Counted from the first letter of the stretch, positions 34,346 to 45,371 are shown. The stretch: DNA of 64,000 nucleotides from Pseudophaeomoniella oleicola (GCA_003868215.1 QWDQ01000044.1:1-64000), one strand, 5' to 3'. Translations and numbers: made by a program. The notes: a model not told the origin generated them from the sequence alone.

Positions 34346-35920
34346 ATGGGTCTCGAGATGACAGCACCTAGCTCACCGAGCTCATCACCCACTCCTCCAG
34401 ATGACATCTCTTTGCCAGATGCGCCGGTCAAAGATGAGACGTCACAGAGCGAGATTGACTCGCCAAAAGACAACTCAGCCTCTAAAGGAGACGTGAAACT
34501 TGAGGACATTTTTGATCAAGACGATGAGGATGATGAGTTCTCTTCCAGCAACCCGGCAGCTAACTCGCCCCCACGATCATCACAAGTAGAACCAATTACC
34601 TCGATAACTACCGCAGCACGATATTCTGACCCTGAGATCATGTACGCGTTCTATCAGCGCTTGTTTCCTTTTCGACAATTGTTTCAATGGCTCAATCATG
34701 GCATTAAGCCATCGACTGACTTTGCGCATCGCGAATTTGCGTTCACTCTCCAGAATGATGCGTACCTCCGTTATCAATCCTTTCCCACAGCCGATCTATT
34801 ACGGAAAGACATTCTTCGTCTGAATCCGTCTCGGTTCGAAATTGGCCCAGTCTACACTACCAATCCTAGAGATCGAAAGACCCTTCGAAAGTCGAGCGCA
34901 TTCAAACCACTGGCCAAGGAAATAGTCTTTGATATTGATTTGACGGACTACGATGACATACGTACATGTTGCGACAAGGCGAACATCTGCAACAAGTGCT
35001 GGACCTTCGTCACAATGGCAATCAAGGTCGTCGACACGGCTTTGAGAGATGATTTCGGCTTCGAGCACATTATGTGGGTGTATTCTGGAAGACGTGGCGC
35101 TCATGCTTGGATTTCCGACAAATCTGCTCGAGAGCTGGACGACGACAAACGAAAAGCCATAGCTGGATACTTCGAAGTTCTCAAAGGGGGTGCTGGTGGT
35201 GGTAAACGAGTCAACCTGAAGAGGCCGCTCCATCCACATCTTACACGCTCTCTCGAAATACTCAAATCCTACTTCCAATCCTCCATCCTTGTTGAGCAGG
35301 AACCGTTTCTGTCTACAGCTGGATCAGAACGTCTTCTGTCTCTGCTTCCGGACCCCGCCTTGGTCTCTGCACTTCGCAAGAAATGGCAGTCATCACCTGA
35401 GCGTCCCAGCACCCGAAAATGGGCAGATATCGATGCTCTTGCATCCACCGGCGTTAGTAAGACCTTAGATACCACTGCGCTTATGCAGGCGAAGCAGGAT
35501 ATCTTACTTGAATACACCTATCCGAGACTTGATGTGGAAGTGTCCAAGAAGCGAATACATCTACTCAAGTCGCCATTCGTTGTCCACCCAGGAACAGGAA
35601 GGGTATGTGTTCCGATAACTGGAAATGCAAGTGAAGAGGTCCAGAAAGTCGAGAACTTCGACCCGCTGAGCGTGCCAACCGTGACAGAACTATTATCGGA
35701 GATTGACCAATGGAAAGGGGAGGGTGACGTCGACCAGAACGGCTTTGTTGAGGATGGAAAGACGAGCATGAGGAAGTTACAAGATTGGGAGAAGACTGGA
35801 TTGAAGCCGTACGTAGAGACGTTCGATCGCTTCGTCAAGAAGGTGATGAAGGACGAAGTTAGATTGAAGCGTGAGAGGGAGGACGACGGTACGACTGGCC
35901 CTGAGGGTATGGAATTTTGA
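34346..35920 (+). CDS. PRI1: DNA primase small (catalytic) subunit
   Basis: Makes the RNA primer in the polymerase alpha-primase complex. One exon, 524 aa. Catalytic acids lie in EIVFDIDLTDYDD (about residues 191-203), the zinc motif is CCDKANICNKCW, and the nucleotide-binding SGRRGAHAW is at about residue 246. The N-terminal about 90 residues are an acidic Ser/Pro/Asp extension (KLEDIFDQDDEDDEFSSS) that explains the excess over yeast Pri1 (409 aa). The tail, after the conserved core, is also charged. Start ATG at 34346; a second ATG four codons later is possible. Convergent with the desaturase, with 260 bp between stops. Confidence 0.93.
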   Translation: MGLEMTAPSSPSSSPTPPDDISLPDAPVKDETSQSEIDSPKDNSASKGDVKLEDIFDQDDEDDEFSSSNPAANSPPRSSQVEPITSITTAARYSDPEIMYAFYQRLFPFRQLFQWLNHGIKPSTDFAHREFAFTLQNDAYLRYQSFPTADLLRKDILRLNPSRFEIGPVYTTNPRDRKTLRKSSAFKPLAKEIVFDIDLTDYDDIRTCCDKANICNKCWTFVTMAIKVVDTALRDDFGFEHIMWVYSGRRGAHAWISDKSARELDDDKRKAIAGYFEVLKGGAGGGKRVNLKRPLHPHLTRSLEILKSYFQSSILVEQEPFLSTAGSERLLSLLPDPALVSALRKKWQSSPERPSTRKWADIDALASTGVSKTLDTTALMQAKQDILLEYTYPRLDVEVSKKRIHLLKSPFVVHPGTGRVCVPITGNASEEVQKVENFDPLSVPTVTELLSEIDQWKGEGDVDQNGFVEDGKTSMRKLQDWEKTGLKPYVETFDRFVKKVMKDEVRLKREREDDGTTGPEGMEF

Positions 35921-36181
35921 TTGTCGCTGTTCAATGTGTCAAGGATATTTGGGTTGCGTTCGGCGTTCGCGTAGGACAGGCTCCAGGTATGAGGATGGAT
36001 CTCGGCTATAGCCACAAAGGTGTACGGTGCAATGTATCATGTCTATGAAGGCTAGGCGTTTAGATTTCGAGACTGGGACTGAGCTGAAATTCCGTCTACC
36101 TCATTTTACTGGCCAGGAAATACCTTAAAACTTTTGAAGACTATATGTTCTATCTCAAGAAACCCCCACATCCCTTCTTGC

Positions 36182-37870
36182 TCAATGATCAGCGAAAACG
36201 CCCTGTTCAGCACACACCTTTTGACACTCGGCAAGATACCGCGCCTGCTGTGCAATGTCACTCAGGCGACCAATGACCTTTTTATTCCCGTCGTAAAAGC
36301 CGTAAATGGAGTAGGGGATGCCGACTTCGGCGCTGAATTCCTGCACGAAGGGCTGCGCCTTGCGCAGATTGTGCCGAGGCATGCGCGGGAAGAGATGGTG
36401 GATTGCTTGGAATTGGAGACCGCCGTGGAAGAAATCGAGCCATCGCGGGCAGTCGACGTCCATGGTGGTTCGAAGCATCCTCTGGGGGAAACTTTCGTGC
36501 ACGCCCAGATCGGCGGTGCTCATTGCGAAATGGCTGAGCACGATCTGGAGGTGGAGGGGGGATGTGACCATGTGGCTGATGAGCAGGTACATGAGTCTGG
36601 TCCAGACACCGGGAACGCGTAGGTACAGGATTCCGTAGCCAAACCAAGTCCAGAAGACAATGAGACCGACGCCTTCCAACCAGCGATGCCACCACGCGGG
36701 CCCTTTCTTGGGACCCTGACCACAGACGAGATGGATCATGGACTGTACATAAAGGTTGAACCGCCCAAACATTAAAATGGGATAGTAAAGGAAATGCTGA
36801 ACTCTGATCATAACCTTGGCAAATGCATCATATTGCAGGACCTTGTTGTGGTATGTGCTCCGAACGTTGTCGAAAAATCTATGTGAAATGGCGAAAAATG
36901 GCAAATGCTGGATATCTGGGTCATGATCGGTAGAATTCGTGATAATGTGGTGAACGTTGTGGCTTCTCTTCCACCATCCTTCTGACAGACCGCCGATGAA
37001 GTTGGCGACGAAGATACCGATGCATGTATCAATCACATAATTGTGAGTAATGGCTGCATGGCCGGAGTCGTGGGCTACGAACGCAAGCTGATGCCAGAAA
37101 ATGCCCAGGAAAACTGATGAGAAGAAGTAGTATTCGTAATGAAGAAGGACAAGTGCGGTCGTCAAAAAGATGGAGTATCGTATGCACTCAATCCCGTAGT
37201 CAGAGTAATGGCACTCGAACAGTCCTGCCTTTTCTACTCTTTCGTGCAACACGCGGTACCTCTGGATGATCATATCCTGACGATCTGGGTCCAAGGCAGG
37301 ATATATTAGGAGATCGTCTTGGATTTGGGATTTCGTTCGCGCATCGAAGATGACGGCAGGGGTGAGTTTGGTCTTTTCGGATGGCAAGGATGGCGCGGAT
37401 GAGACCGATAAGGATGAGCATCGCCTTCGCCTCAGCGAGGAGTCCATATCAACGGGGTCAAAGACCGGCGTTGGCGGGGTAGAGCTATTGGAAGAGCTAT
37501 CCCAGCGTTCTTCCTGTAGCGTGACAGTGTCTTCAGTGGTGTATGGTGTGTAAACCCCCCCTTGTATGGGCGGCAGGAAGTTCTCCCACCGCCCTTCTAT
37601 TTTGCCAATGACATATCTGTTCATATACTCCTGGACCTCTCGGGAATGAAGCGCATTGATCTCGTCTGTCGCATCTTTGCCGACCATATGCAAGATCGCT
37701 AGATCCCCGCCTGGATGATAGGGAATCCACGCATCCACCTTCAAGACTTTGCCATTGTATATGAAGACCTTTTTACCGTCCGCGAGTAGACCTTCGATCT
37801 CTCTCCGACTCAGCAACTTGTCTTTCACTGCTCGAGTGCTGTGTTTGGCCGATGTCGATGTCGATTCCAT
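36182..37870 (-). CDS. Cytochrome b5-fused sphingolipid delta-8 desaturase
   Basis: Introduces the delta-8 double bond into the sphingoid base of fungal glucosylceramide, in the ER membrane, with electrons from its own cytochrome b5 domain. One exon, 562 aa. The b5 domain (heme motif YHPGGD) is at the N-terminus after LLSRREIEGLLADGKKVFIY. A Ser-rich linker follows, then the fatty-acid desaturase domain with histidine boxes HDSGH, HNVHH and the third box QFQAIHHLFPR. The glutamine of QxxHH is typical of front-end desaturases. The longest frame opens with TTG; the ATG at 37870 (MESTSTSAKHSTRAV) is preferred. Delta-8 specificity is inferred from overall architecture. Confidence 0.9.
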   Translation of the reverse strand: MESTSTSAKHSTRAVKDKLLSRREIEGLLADGKKVFIYNGKVLKVDAWIPYHPGGDLAILHMVGKDATDEINALHSREVQEYMNRYVIGKIEGRWENFLPPIQGGVYTPYTTEDTVTLQEERWDSSSNSSTPPTPVFDPVDMDSSLRRRRCSSLSVSSAPSLPSEKTKLTPAVIFDARTKSQIQDDLLIYPALDPDRQDMIIQRYRVLHERVEKAGLFECHYSDYGIECIRYSIFLTTALVLLHYEYYFFSSVFLGIFWHQLAFVAHDSGHAAITHNYVIDTCIGIFVANFIGGLSEGWWKRSHNVHHIITNSTDHDPDIQHLPFFAISHRFFDNVRSTYHNKVLQYDAFAKVMIRVQHFLYYPILMFGRFNLYVQSMIHLVCGQGPKKGPAWWHRWLEGVGLIVFWTWFGYGILYLRVPGVWTRLMYLLISHMVTSPLHLQIVLSHFAMSTADLGVHESFPQRMLRTTMDVDCPRWLDFFHGGLQFQAIHHLFPRMPRHNLRKAQPFVQEFSAEVGIPYSIYGFYDGNKKVIGRLSDIAQQARYLAECQKVCAEQGVFADH

Positions 37871-38477
37871 GTTGCCGGACGTGACGCGCCGTGGATGAGG
37901 ACGTTTACAAGTGCATTGGTTTGAAATCGGCTCGCTTCGTGCAGGCAGGTTCCTTGATCTGAGTATCTGGAAGATCGTAGTAGAAGAAATGGTTGTGAAG
38001 AACAAGATATATATCGTTCGTGTATGCAGGGATGATGAGACAGGTGGTGGGGAAGCGGAACGTTGAGCTTTCTAAACCCGAGGAATCTGGATGTTATTCA
38101 CTTCCGAATTCTCTTACCTCCGCTCTCAGGTGATATCGACCTCGACCCTTCTCGCATTATGCCGCCGTAGTATTGTCGTACTCGGAAGCTCAGGTCAAAA
38201 TACCCACGTCAAATCCCCCACATCGCCATACAGGTACCGAAGCCTATCCTGGCGGTTAATTGCCTGGGTCAAGAGAATTATCTTCTACTTAATACCTAGG
38301 TACCTATCTCGGTCTTTATCTGTGGCCGAATAAATATTACAGGTCAACGTCCGATGCACATTCTCGCAAGGACCCAACCACATCCAACCATCACCATTTG
38401 GACTCACCGCTATTACGGCGATCGATGCTCCTTCTGATCAAGTATTGGCTCTCTTAACAGCGTTCTGTGATTTTACT
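37871..38477. other. Divergent promoter region, desaturase/phosphopentomutase
   Basis: About 600 bp between head-to-head genes. It holds the palindrome TACCTAGGTA at 38293-38302. No coding frame is supported. Confidence 0.45.
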
Positions 38478-40313
38478 ATGACGCTGCACGCAAAAGTCAT
38501 ACCCCTCATCGAAAGATGGCTCCAATGGGACGAAGACCCCGAGACGCGAACGCAGATTGAGCACTTAAGGGATGCAGGCAACTGGGAAGAGCTAGACAGG
38601 AGACTAGCAAATGATATCCAGTTCGGCACAGCTGGACTCCGTGGTAAGATGCAGGCCGGATTTGCAGCTATGAATTCTGTGACGGTTTGTTCCGCGAGCC
38701 AAGGTATTGCATCGTACATGGTTGAGACGATGGAACACAACCATCCTTCCGATCTTTCTGTCCTGATTGGATACGACACAAGGCACAATTCGGCAAGGTT
38801 TGCTCGCGTGGCAGCGACTGCATTTGCTAGCAAAGGTATCAAAGTTCTCCTGTATGAACAATATGTACCAACACCCTTCGTCTCATTCGGAGTAGGCCAC
38901 TTTAAGGCCAATGCTGGCGTAATGATCACTGCCAGCCATAACCCCAAAGCCGACAATGGGTATAAGGTGTACTGGTCCAATGGCTGTCAGATAAACACCC
39001 CCATCGACAGGGAGATTGCAGCTGCAATTCGGAAGCAGCAGAAGCCCTGGCCCGGAGCATTCAAACCACACTTATCAGAAAGTCCTGATGGTACAAACCC
39101 TCTACGGGACGAGGTTATGGAAGCCTATATCGCGAGACTGCGAGCCGTATGCCAGCACAAAGAGATCACCCATCAAGATCATAGCCGGGCGCCGGCAGCC
39201 TTTCTGTACACCCCAATGCACGGTGTCGGTTATTTCGTCATGGAATCTATCGCCAGAGACGTTTTTGATGTAGGTTTTGTAGTAGTGGGTGAGCAAAAGG
39301 ATCCAAACCCAGAATTTCCAACTGTGGCGTTCCCAAATCCTGAAGAACCTGGAGCACTGGACTTGGCTTTGTCTACGGCAGAGGGAAATCAATGTAGCAC
39401 CATCATCGCGAACGATCCTGACGCCGATCGATTGGCGGTTGCAGAAAGGGTAGGCAGTCATTCGTGGCACAAGTTCACCGGTGACCAGCTTGGTGTGTTG
39501 TTAGCATCATACGTGTTGGAGAAAGAGGCCGTAGAGGGATCCATTGATCAGCCCGTAGCCATGCTATCATCTGCAGTATCCAGTGGGATGCTGAAGAAAA
39601 TGGTCGCTGCTGCTGGACAGCGATTTCATCACGAAGAGACCTTGACAGGTTTCAAATGGATTGGTAATCGCGCCAAGGATCTGACAGGCAAAGGCTTCAA
39701 AGTCATATTCGGTTACGAGGAGGCTCTTGGATACATGTTTCCCGAGGTATCTTTCGACAAAGATGGATTGGCTGCGGCGGCAGTCTACTTAGAAGCCAGA
39801 GATTACTGGAAAGCACAAGGATCGAGTCCTTACGAAAAGCTCATGCAGATATACGACAGTATCGGATACCATGAATCGATCAATACCTACTTCAAGTCTC
39901 CAAGCCCTTTGATCACCAGGGATTTCTTCGATCAAGTCAGATCTGTAATGGGCAGCGTCGCGAAACTCGGAGATATGCCTTTTGTCAAATGGAGAGACGT
40001 GACCAACAACCGCCTTGCGGGAAAGTGGGACAGTCAACTCCATGATGAAGCTTCTCAGATGATAACTTGCGTTGTAATTCCCGACGAGAGTGCACTCGAC
40101 TGCAAAGTGACCTTTACACTCCGAGGATCTGGCACAGAACCAAAATTGAAGCTGTACCTTGAAGCAGAAAGTGCCGACAAATCAGTCGCGACTGCACACG
40201 CCGTCAGGGTGTTGAGCCTGATAGTTTCCGAATGGGTCAAGATATTTGCTCCCAGCCTAAGCTATAGTCGAACTGTTGAAACGTCGTCAGGACGATCAGT
40301 CATGATCGAATAG
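38478..40313 (+). CDS. PRM15: Phosphopentomutase / phosphoglucomutase-2 type (Prm15/Pgm3)
   Basis: Alpha-D-phosphohexomutase superfamily enzyme that interconverts ribose-1-phosphate and ribose-5-phosphate in nucleoside salvage. One exon, 611 aa. The phosphoserine loop is MITASHNPKADNGYKVYW (Ser at about 153), the Mg2+ loop NDPDADRLAVAE is at about 313, the sugar loop GYEEALGYMF at about 412, and the phosphate-binding loop RGSGTEPKLKLYLE near 549. The N-terminal FGTAGLRGKMQAGFAAMN matches the eukaryotic PGM2/Prm15 group rather than classical phosphoglucomutase. The first ATG of the conserved frame is at 38478 (MTLHAKVIPL); upstream sequence opens with TTG. Confidence 0.93.
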   Translation: MTLHAKVIPLIERWLQWDEDPETRTQIEHLRDAGNWEELDRRLANDIQFGTAGLRGKMQAGFAAMNSVTVCSASQGIASYMVETMEHNHPSDLSVLIGYDTRHNSARFARVAATAFASKGIKVLLYEQYVPTPFVSFGVGHFKANAGVMITASHNPKADNGYKVYWSNGCQINTPIDREIAAAIRKQQKPWPGAFKPHLSESPDGTNPLRDEVMEAYIARLRAVCQHKEITHQDHSRAPAAFLYTPMHGVGYFVMESIARDVFDVGFVVVGEQKDPNPEFPTVAFPNPEEPGALDLALSTAEGNQCSTIIANDPDADRLAVAERVGSHSWHKFTGDQLGVLLASYVLEKEAVEGSIDQPVAMLSSAVSSGMLKKMVAAAGQRFHHEETLTGFKWIGNRAKDLTGKGFKVIFGYEEALGYMFPEVSFDKDGLAAAAVYLEARDYWKAQGSSPYEKLMQIYDSIGYHESINTYFKSPSPLITRDFFDQVRSVMGSVAKLGDMPFVKWRDVTNNRLAGKWDSQLHDEASQMITCVVIPDESALDCKVTFTLRGSGTEPKLKLYLEAESADKSVATAHAVRVLSLIVSEWVKIFAPSLSYSRTVETSSGRSVMIE

Positions 40314-41287
40314 CTGAAATGCTTGCCCAGAGGGATAAACCCTTTCGAAGAGAGTATATCTGATCAAGGGGATACAAGTTCCCAATGGGCTGATTCCCTC
40401 CAGAGCCGATGCCATGTCTTCGTCAGGTATGTCGACACTACTTCCGATATGTCTCAATGTGTATTGTCCGACACAGGGCCAGGAATTGCGGGCATATTTC
40501 AGCTAGATGTCATTGCTGAACCGTCCTGAAGAACTCGGCTCAGCCTTGTGCCAGAGAGCAGCATTGTCAGTGTCATGGTAGCCTTCACAAAACTTCAAAC
40601 ATTTGTTTTCAAAAGGTACACCATCGCGAAGAAAGACCAGAAGGGCAGATTGTAAATCTTAAACACCTATGCATCCCTGTCACGAGCGGAGATCTGCCCC
40701 AGGGATCAGAAGTAGATCATCGGTGCCCATATGATCGCATCTTCCGTTTATTTTTCCTTCCTCCCCTCAAGAAAGCATGAACGGCTATCGAGGATGAATA
40801 GGACGTAGCTCGCGAATAGCCTGGGATGGATATGCGCTGGAGCAGATAATCTGTGTTTGACGGCCGGATAATGAGCAACTGAGGTTATGGCCAAAGCTAT
40901 AGAGCTATAATGGTAGTCTTGGCTAATGTTAATCATTCCACGCCCTCATCTCAAGGCTATATAGATTACTGACTTCAGTGGTTCTCAATGCTATATAGAT
41001 TAATTACTGACTTCAGTGGTCCGGATTGAATGACTGTTTGATGAGGAGGTGAGAGAGAAAAAGAGCGATCCCTCGTAGTTTCCAGGAATGGCTTAGCGTG
41101 GAATCTGTGTCGTAGGAAATCGGAGCTCGATCTTTCTCCAAAGCTTTCGTCTCGTTCGCCATCAACTCGCCCTCCAAAAGCTCCGGCATTACCAATTGCC
41201 TCACCAGCCTCGATTTTCACTCTCTTCCACTCTTCCAACTCCAGCACCGTCTTTTCTGTTTTATTAGCATATACCCAACCGATCAAT
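40314..41287. other. Intergenic, PRM15 to LPD1
   Basis: About 970 bp. Apart from a short direct duplication at 40957-41020 in front of LPD1 I see nothing distinctive. Confidence 0.45.
40957..41020 (+). repeat. Short direct duplication upstream of LPD1
   Basis: CTATATAGATT plus ACTGACTTCAGTGGT occurs at 40957-40983 and again at 40991-41020. The second copy has four extra bases (AATT/TAAT) inside. Each copy holds a TATATAG that could act as a TATA element and an ACTGA...TCAGT inverted pair. It lies about 270-330 bp before the start codon. Confidence 0.6.
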
Positions 41288-42982
41288 ATGTTCAAGTCCA
41301 CGCTGCCACGAGCGGCGCCTCGTTCGTTGCTGCGAACTCCGCAAACTGGTCCTGCAAATCTATACGCAAAGCCTGCCTGGTCATTACTGCGCCAGTCAAA
41401 GCGAGGCTATGCTACGGAAACTGGTTAGTATTGGATGCGTCAATGTGTTGGACCAGTCCACTGACCGTTGATACAGAGGAACATGATTTAGTCATAATAG
41501 GTGGTGGTGTCGCTGGATATGTCGCAGCCATAAAAGCTGGTCAGGAAGGCCTAAAGGTGCGATGATACCGGAAGCACGGGATCATCGTGTGTGCTGACCA
41601 CGATCGCTACAGACTGCATGCATAGAAAAGAGAGGAATGCTGGGAGGCACCTGCTTAAACGTCGGCTGCATTCCGTCAAAATCATTACTCAACAATTCGC
41701 ATCTTTACCACCAGATCCTACACGATACCAAAAAGCGCGGCATTGATGTTGGCGATGTAAAACTTAACCTCTTGCAAATGATGAAGGCGAAGGATGAATC
41801 CGTGCTGGGATTGACTAAGGGTGTCGAGTATTTGTTGAAGAAGAACCAGGTGGATTACATCAAGGGTACTGGTGCCTTCGTCGATGAACATACGGTTAAA
41901 GTCAACCTGTTGGATGGTGGTGAGACTACTGTTAGGGGCAAGAATATCCTGATTGCCACTGGCAGTGAGTCCACACCCTTCCCAGGTCTGACCATTGACG
42001 AGAAGAAGGTTATCACAAGTACTGGAGCTATCGCATTGGAGAAGGTACCCAACAAAATGATTGTCATCGGTGGTGGTATCATCGGTCTTGAAATGGTAAG
42101 GTTACTCTTGTACATGGCTGTATTGGTCTAACGATGTCACAGGCGTCTGTGTGGTCAAGACTCGGTGCTGAAGTGACCGTTGTTGAGTTCCTAGGCCAAA
42201 TTGGCGGTCCCGGTATGGACGCCGAGATTTCGAAGCAAGCTCAGAAGATCCTCGCGAAACAAGGTATCAAATTCATGTTAAACACCAAGGTCACAAAAGG
42301 AGACGACTCAAGTGAGATCGTTAAGCTTGAGGTTGAAGCAGCAAAGGGTGGAAAGGCACAGACCCTCGAGGGAGATGTTGTCCTCGTCGCCATCGGTCGA
42401 AGACCGTACACCGAAGGACTTGGCATAGAGAATATCGGGATAGAAGTGGACGAGAAGAAGCGACTGGTGATTGACCAAGAATACCGAACAAAGATCCCCC
42501 ACATCCGAGTCGCTGGTGATTGCACATTCGGACCCATGCTTGCCCACAAGGCGGAAGAAGAAGCCCAGGCCGTCGTTGAATACATCAAGAAGGGATTTGG
42601 TCATGTCAACTACGCTGCCATTCCATCGGTTATGTACACCCACCCCGAAGTCTCCTGGGTTGGTCAGAACGAAGCTGAATTGAAGGAGGCGGGTGTCAAC
42701 TACAAGGTCGGCACATTCCCATTCTCCGCCAACTCAAGAGCGAAGACAAACCTTGAAACCGAAGGTATGGTCAAATTCTTGGCGGATGCCGAGACTGACA
42801 GAATATTGGGTGTTCACATCATTGGTCCCAACGCTGGCGAGATGATCGCAGAGGCAACTTTGGCCATAGAATACGGTGCCAGCAGTGAGGATGTTGCCAG
42901 GACCTGCCATGCTCACCCTACACTGGCGGAGGCGTTTAAGGAGGCAGCTATGGCAACTTATTCAAAGGCAATCCACTTTTAG
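41288..42982 (+). CDS. LPD1: Dihydrolipoyl dehydrogenase, mitochondrial
   Basis: FAD flavoprotein (E3) shared by pyruvate, oxoglutarate and branched-chain oxoacid dehydrogenases and the glycine cleavage system; it reoxidises dihydrolipoamide with NAD+. Four exons: 41288-41423, 41477-41556, 41613-42095 and 42143-42982 (512 aa). The Arg-rich N-terminus is a mitochondrial presequence. FAD site [19 protein letters not shown]; redox disulfide [16 protein letters not shown] with Cys86 and Cys91; NAD fold [20 protein letters not shown], read across intron 3; the second FAD motif [16 protein letters not shown]; and C-terminal active-site His/Glu in [16 protein letters not shown]. Confidence 0.97.
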
Positions 42983-43591
42983 GTTTGAGCGATAGTTGTG
43001 TCTTGGTAATATATATGGCGGCCACATGGAGATATTCTGTTGTCTGTTGGTGTCGTATGGACCTGTGTTTGGTGCGGAAAGAGGAGCGCCAAAAGGAAGG
43101 AGTGCATATCCCTTCCTATGTGTATCTAAGTTAACTGACATTGCACGCATGTGCATATATGTGTGTTTCACTGCACTGCACTGCACTACATGGCGCCAGG
43201 CATGCGAAGCCAGCTGGCCATCTTTCTTCATCTCACCAAGCTGTTCGATAAATAGATGACTGTTGCAATTTTTTTTTTTTTTTCTGTATCATAATAAATT
43301 TCAATGGCTTGAAAAGAACGTGAATTGATCTTATTTATTTGACATGATTTAATCTGATTTATTTGAACCTGACGATGCACATCACATATTCCTATTCGTT
43401 TTGGCTTGGGGAGATAAAGTCTACTGTAGGTCTTTGTCTAAATGTTCTAAAGGTGTATGTTAGTATATGTGAGGTGAAATTCAAACGCTTTATTCCATAT
43501 GTTATGTCATGCTATGCCATACCACGCCCATATTATATCAACACCTTCTTCAGTCAGTTTCTATATCTTTCACTCATCTCCTCTTCACAAT
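42983..43591. other. Convergent gap LPD1/HAD with poly-T tract
   Basis: About 600 bp between convergent stops. A run of 15 T lies at 43269-43283, and a CTGCA short tandem (four units) near 43171-43186. No gene. Confidence 0.5.
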
Positions 43592-44707
43592 TCACGAAAG
43601 GAAATACCCCGAAACCATCTCCAAGACCCGATCCTGATCCAATCTCGAGATCGACCCTGTTGTGGTACTACCAGCAGTACCGGCAGAACTTTTGTGTTCG
43701 GCGGAATCGGATGTGGTGGCGGCGGCGGCGGCGGTGGGGTTCCGATCGAGATGTAAAGCGTGCCAGCCGACGTGGTGGGCGCCGAGGACGTCTTTGGAGT
43801 AGTCGTCGCCGATGTGCAGGTGGTGGAATGAGAGGGGGGAAGAGGAGGGTGGTGGGGAGGGGGGAGATTTGTCGAGTTGGAGGGCTTGGAGGAGGGGTAG
43901 TTGGGATGGAGTGGTGGTAGTGGTATTTGCTGAAGAAACGAGTTTCTGAGCGATACGGTGCACAACGTTGAAGATTTCTGGAGAGGGCTTTTCGTAGCCG
44001 GCTTCGTACGAGGTGATGACGAAGTCTATGTCGTTCAGGGGGGAGAGGAGACTAGTCGGTGAGGAGGGGGGTTGGTTTGATGAGGAGACAGTAGGGTTTT
44101 CGCTGGTTTTTCCGCCTGTTGTTGGGAGCGGGTCTACGGTCTCATCTAATGTAGCTGTGACAGGGCCGACTTTGAGACCGAGGGATTGGAGGACTGACGT
44201 GACGCGGGGGTCGGAATTCGTTAGGACACCCAGGATGACTGAGGGGGTAGAACGGGACGAGGATGCCTTGAGAGATTTGACGTGTTGAAACAGAGCGGCA
44301 GCGTCGGGGAAGAGCGTGTAACCGCTCGAGGAAGAGAAGTGGTGGTACAGGTTCCGAGAGAGATCTGTCATTTTCCTCTCGGTCTCCGACGTGGTAGATT
44401 CTTCTTCTCCTTCTTCAATAATGGATCCGAACGTTCCTCGAACGATGCCATCCCACCATTCCTCCGGTCGCATTCCGGTAGCCCTCCCGTAATTGGGTGA
44501 TTCCGAGTACATGTCCTTGAACGTCGATTTGAAGGCTTTGGCCACTTTCTGCTCTAGGTCGGCATTGTCTCCTGCTGGGAGGGGTAATTGACATTGCCGT
44601 GCTAGAGCTAGATACTGTTTGAATATCGGGGCCTTGGGCTCGTAGATGGTTGAGAATGCATCTAGCGTGAGGACGAGGACACGTCTGGTAGAGACGGTCG
44701 GAGGCAT
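43592..44707 (-). CDS. HAD-superfamily hydrolase, HDHD3/dehalogenase-like
   Basis: Rossmann-fold hydrolase of the HAD superfamily, 371 aa, single coding exon. Motif I is LTLDAFSTIYEP (Asp16), motif II VLTNSDPRV, motif III lysine in SYEAGYEKPSPEIF and motif IV HIGDDYSKDVLGAHHVGW. Motif I has Phe where phosphatases have the second Asp of DxD, as in haloacid dehalogenase and HDHD3 proteins (DAFGT/DAYGT). Low-complexity Ser/Thr/Pro inserts (residues about 200-230 and 270-300) lengthen it relative to relatives. The frame is open further upstream from TTG, but the ATG at 44707 is the first. GTAAGT at about 44829 and CTACAG at about 44750 on the minus strand may bound a 5' leader intron. Confidence 0.8.
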   Translation of the reverse strand: MPPTVSTRRVLVLTLDAFSTIYEPKAPIFKQYLALARQCQLPLPAGDNADLEQKVAKAFKSTFKDMYSESPNYGRATGMRPEEWWDGIVRGTFGSIIEEGEEESTTSETERKMTDLSRNLYHHFSSSSGYTLFPDAAALFQHVKSLKASSSRSTPSVILGVLTNSDPRVTSVLQSLGLKVGPVTATLDETVDPLPTTGGKTSENPTVSSSNQPPSSPTSLLSPLNDIDFVITSYEAGYEKPSPEIFNVVHRIAQKLVSSANTTTTTPSQLPLLQALQLDKSPPSPPPSSSPLSFHHLHIGDDYSKDVLGAHHVGWHALHLDRNPTAAAAATTSDSAEHKSSAGTAGSTTTGSISRLDQDRVLEMVSGYFLS

Positions 44708-45371
44708 TTGTCCAACGTCGACCGATGTCAAGATTTGCTGTAGAATGGTGGGAACAGGGGCTGTGGTCGTATACGTTTCTCGGATTGGTAGTGTCTCATC
44801 AAGACTTAGTTCCCTAGCACCTATACTTACCCTATGCTTTCATAACGGAACGTCAGATCCGTAGCTGTTGCGCTCTGATAAAGGTTCAAACAGAACCATA
44901 AACGAGTATATGCTTCAAGGAAGCTGAATTGATATATAAGAAAGTCGTCGATTCAAATTGACGAAAAGTGGCAGTGGGTAGTGTCGGCTGTGGTGATGAT
45001 GTACGGGCAACATTGGCGGAATATAATATTTGGTTTCTCCTTCGTTCCACGTTCGGCAACTATCAAGTCCACCTACTTCACAAAATTGACTCGAGACCGG
45101 ATGGTGAGTCTTTCTGGCCATGTCTTCATATCTGTTATGGATAGTGAAAGCAGAATATCGTCTGTTAGGAAGCTAATATAGATGCATTTCGTTATTATAA
45201 ATATGTATGCAGAACAGACAAATACACTCCAATCCCTGAGACTGTACTCCATCCATGGTGGGGGGTATCGCTTAAGTACACCAATGTAACCGTATCAGAG
45301 AGCCCGTCTCCATAGCAGAACAAACGCCAATTGTGCCGTTAAAATGCTCGCAATCACGCTCCGTGTCCAAT
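44708..45371. other. Intergenic, transcription factor 3' end to HAD
   Basis: About 660 bp, tandem minus-strand genes. It probably holds the HAD 5' leader with a possible intron. Nothing else is recognised. Confidence 0.4.

Noticed and set aside
37871-38005. Upstream extension of the desaturase
   Set aside because: It opens with TTG and lacks an ATG; the b5 domain is complete from 37870.
42321-42643. Minus-strand open frames inside LPD1
   Set aside because: They are antisense shadows of a well-conserved coding exon.
43171-43186. CTGCA tandem as a CRISPR-like or functional repeat
   Set aside because: Only about four 5-bp units, a simple microsatellite.
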